DNA of 22,677 bases from contig ATSW01008124.1 in the NCBI GenBank assembly GCA_000444245.1, positions 1 through 22,677 on the forward strand, read 5' to 3'. The DNA comes from Botryllus schlosseri. Lineage: Eukaryota > Chordata > Ascidiacea > Stolidobranchia > Styelidae. The notes under the pieces were generated by a model, which made no database searches, was not told where the DNA came from, and saw nothing but the letters and a program-made list of their open reading frames with translations. The position numbers and the translations under genes are program-made. Positions within the stretch are counted from its first letter, which is position 1. Every line of letters begins with the position of its first letter. Positions 22,668-22,677 of this stretch are shown here, piece by piece.

Positions 22668-22677
22668 CCCTATACTA

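Overview
The window is nuclear DNA from an animal. It is AT-rich, its genes are split by long GT-AG introns, and it carries metazoan-type mobile elements (many hAT transposons, a tRNA-derived SINE and a Penelope-like retroelement). Nothing looks bacterial. I cannot fix the species. A divergent synphilin-1 homologue together with this mix of elements fits a non-vertebrate animal, possibly an invertebrate deuterostome, but that is inference. The scattered Ns indicate a draft assembly.

One host gene fills most of the window on the minus strand: a homologue of SNCAIP (synphilin-1). I could place eleven coding exons from 17794 down to a stop at 2657. Splice phases agree at all ten junctions, and together they encode about 883 residues, against 919 in human. 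The order is an N-terminal region, five ankyrin-like repeats (exons 2 to 5), a coiled coil (exon 6), and a long Ser/Thr/Pro/Asn-rich, probably disordered tail (exons 7 to 11). The start codon was not found with confidence. A weak first-exon candidate lies near 21783-21924. Two of the ankyrin exons (15414-15491 and 12291-12479) are easy to miss and were found by matching the protein family.

At the left end, 1057-1203 on the plus strand looks like the terminal coding exon of an unrecognised convergent gene. It is followed by a short gap and the tail of the SNCAIP-like gene.

The introns and the upstream region are crowded with transposons. Intron 4 holds a 5'-truncated Penelope-like element (10520-12117) between two almost identical inverted terminal repeats, plus a small hAT element (8230-8547) and a head-to-tail SINE pair (9778-10190). 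Intron 3 holds a three-level nest, in which a hAT element sits in a SINE that sits in a decayed Penelope terminal repeat. Upstream of the gene are three hAT elements with clear 8-bp target duplications (18410-19883, 20638-21782, 21950-22667). Intron 1 holds a cluster of three hairpins between AACTAG-type simple repeats. I found no CRISPR array, prokaryotic operon or new defence-like system.
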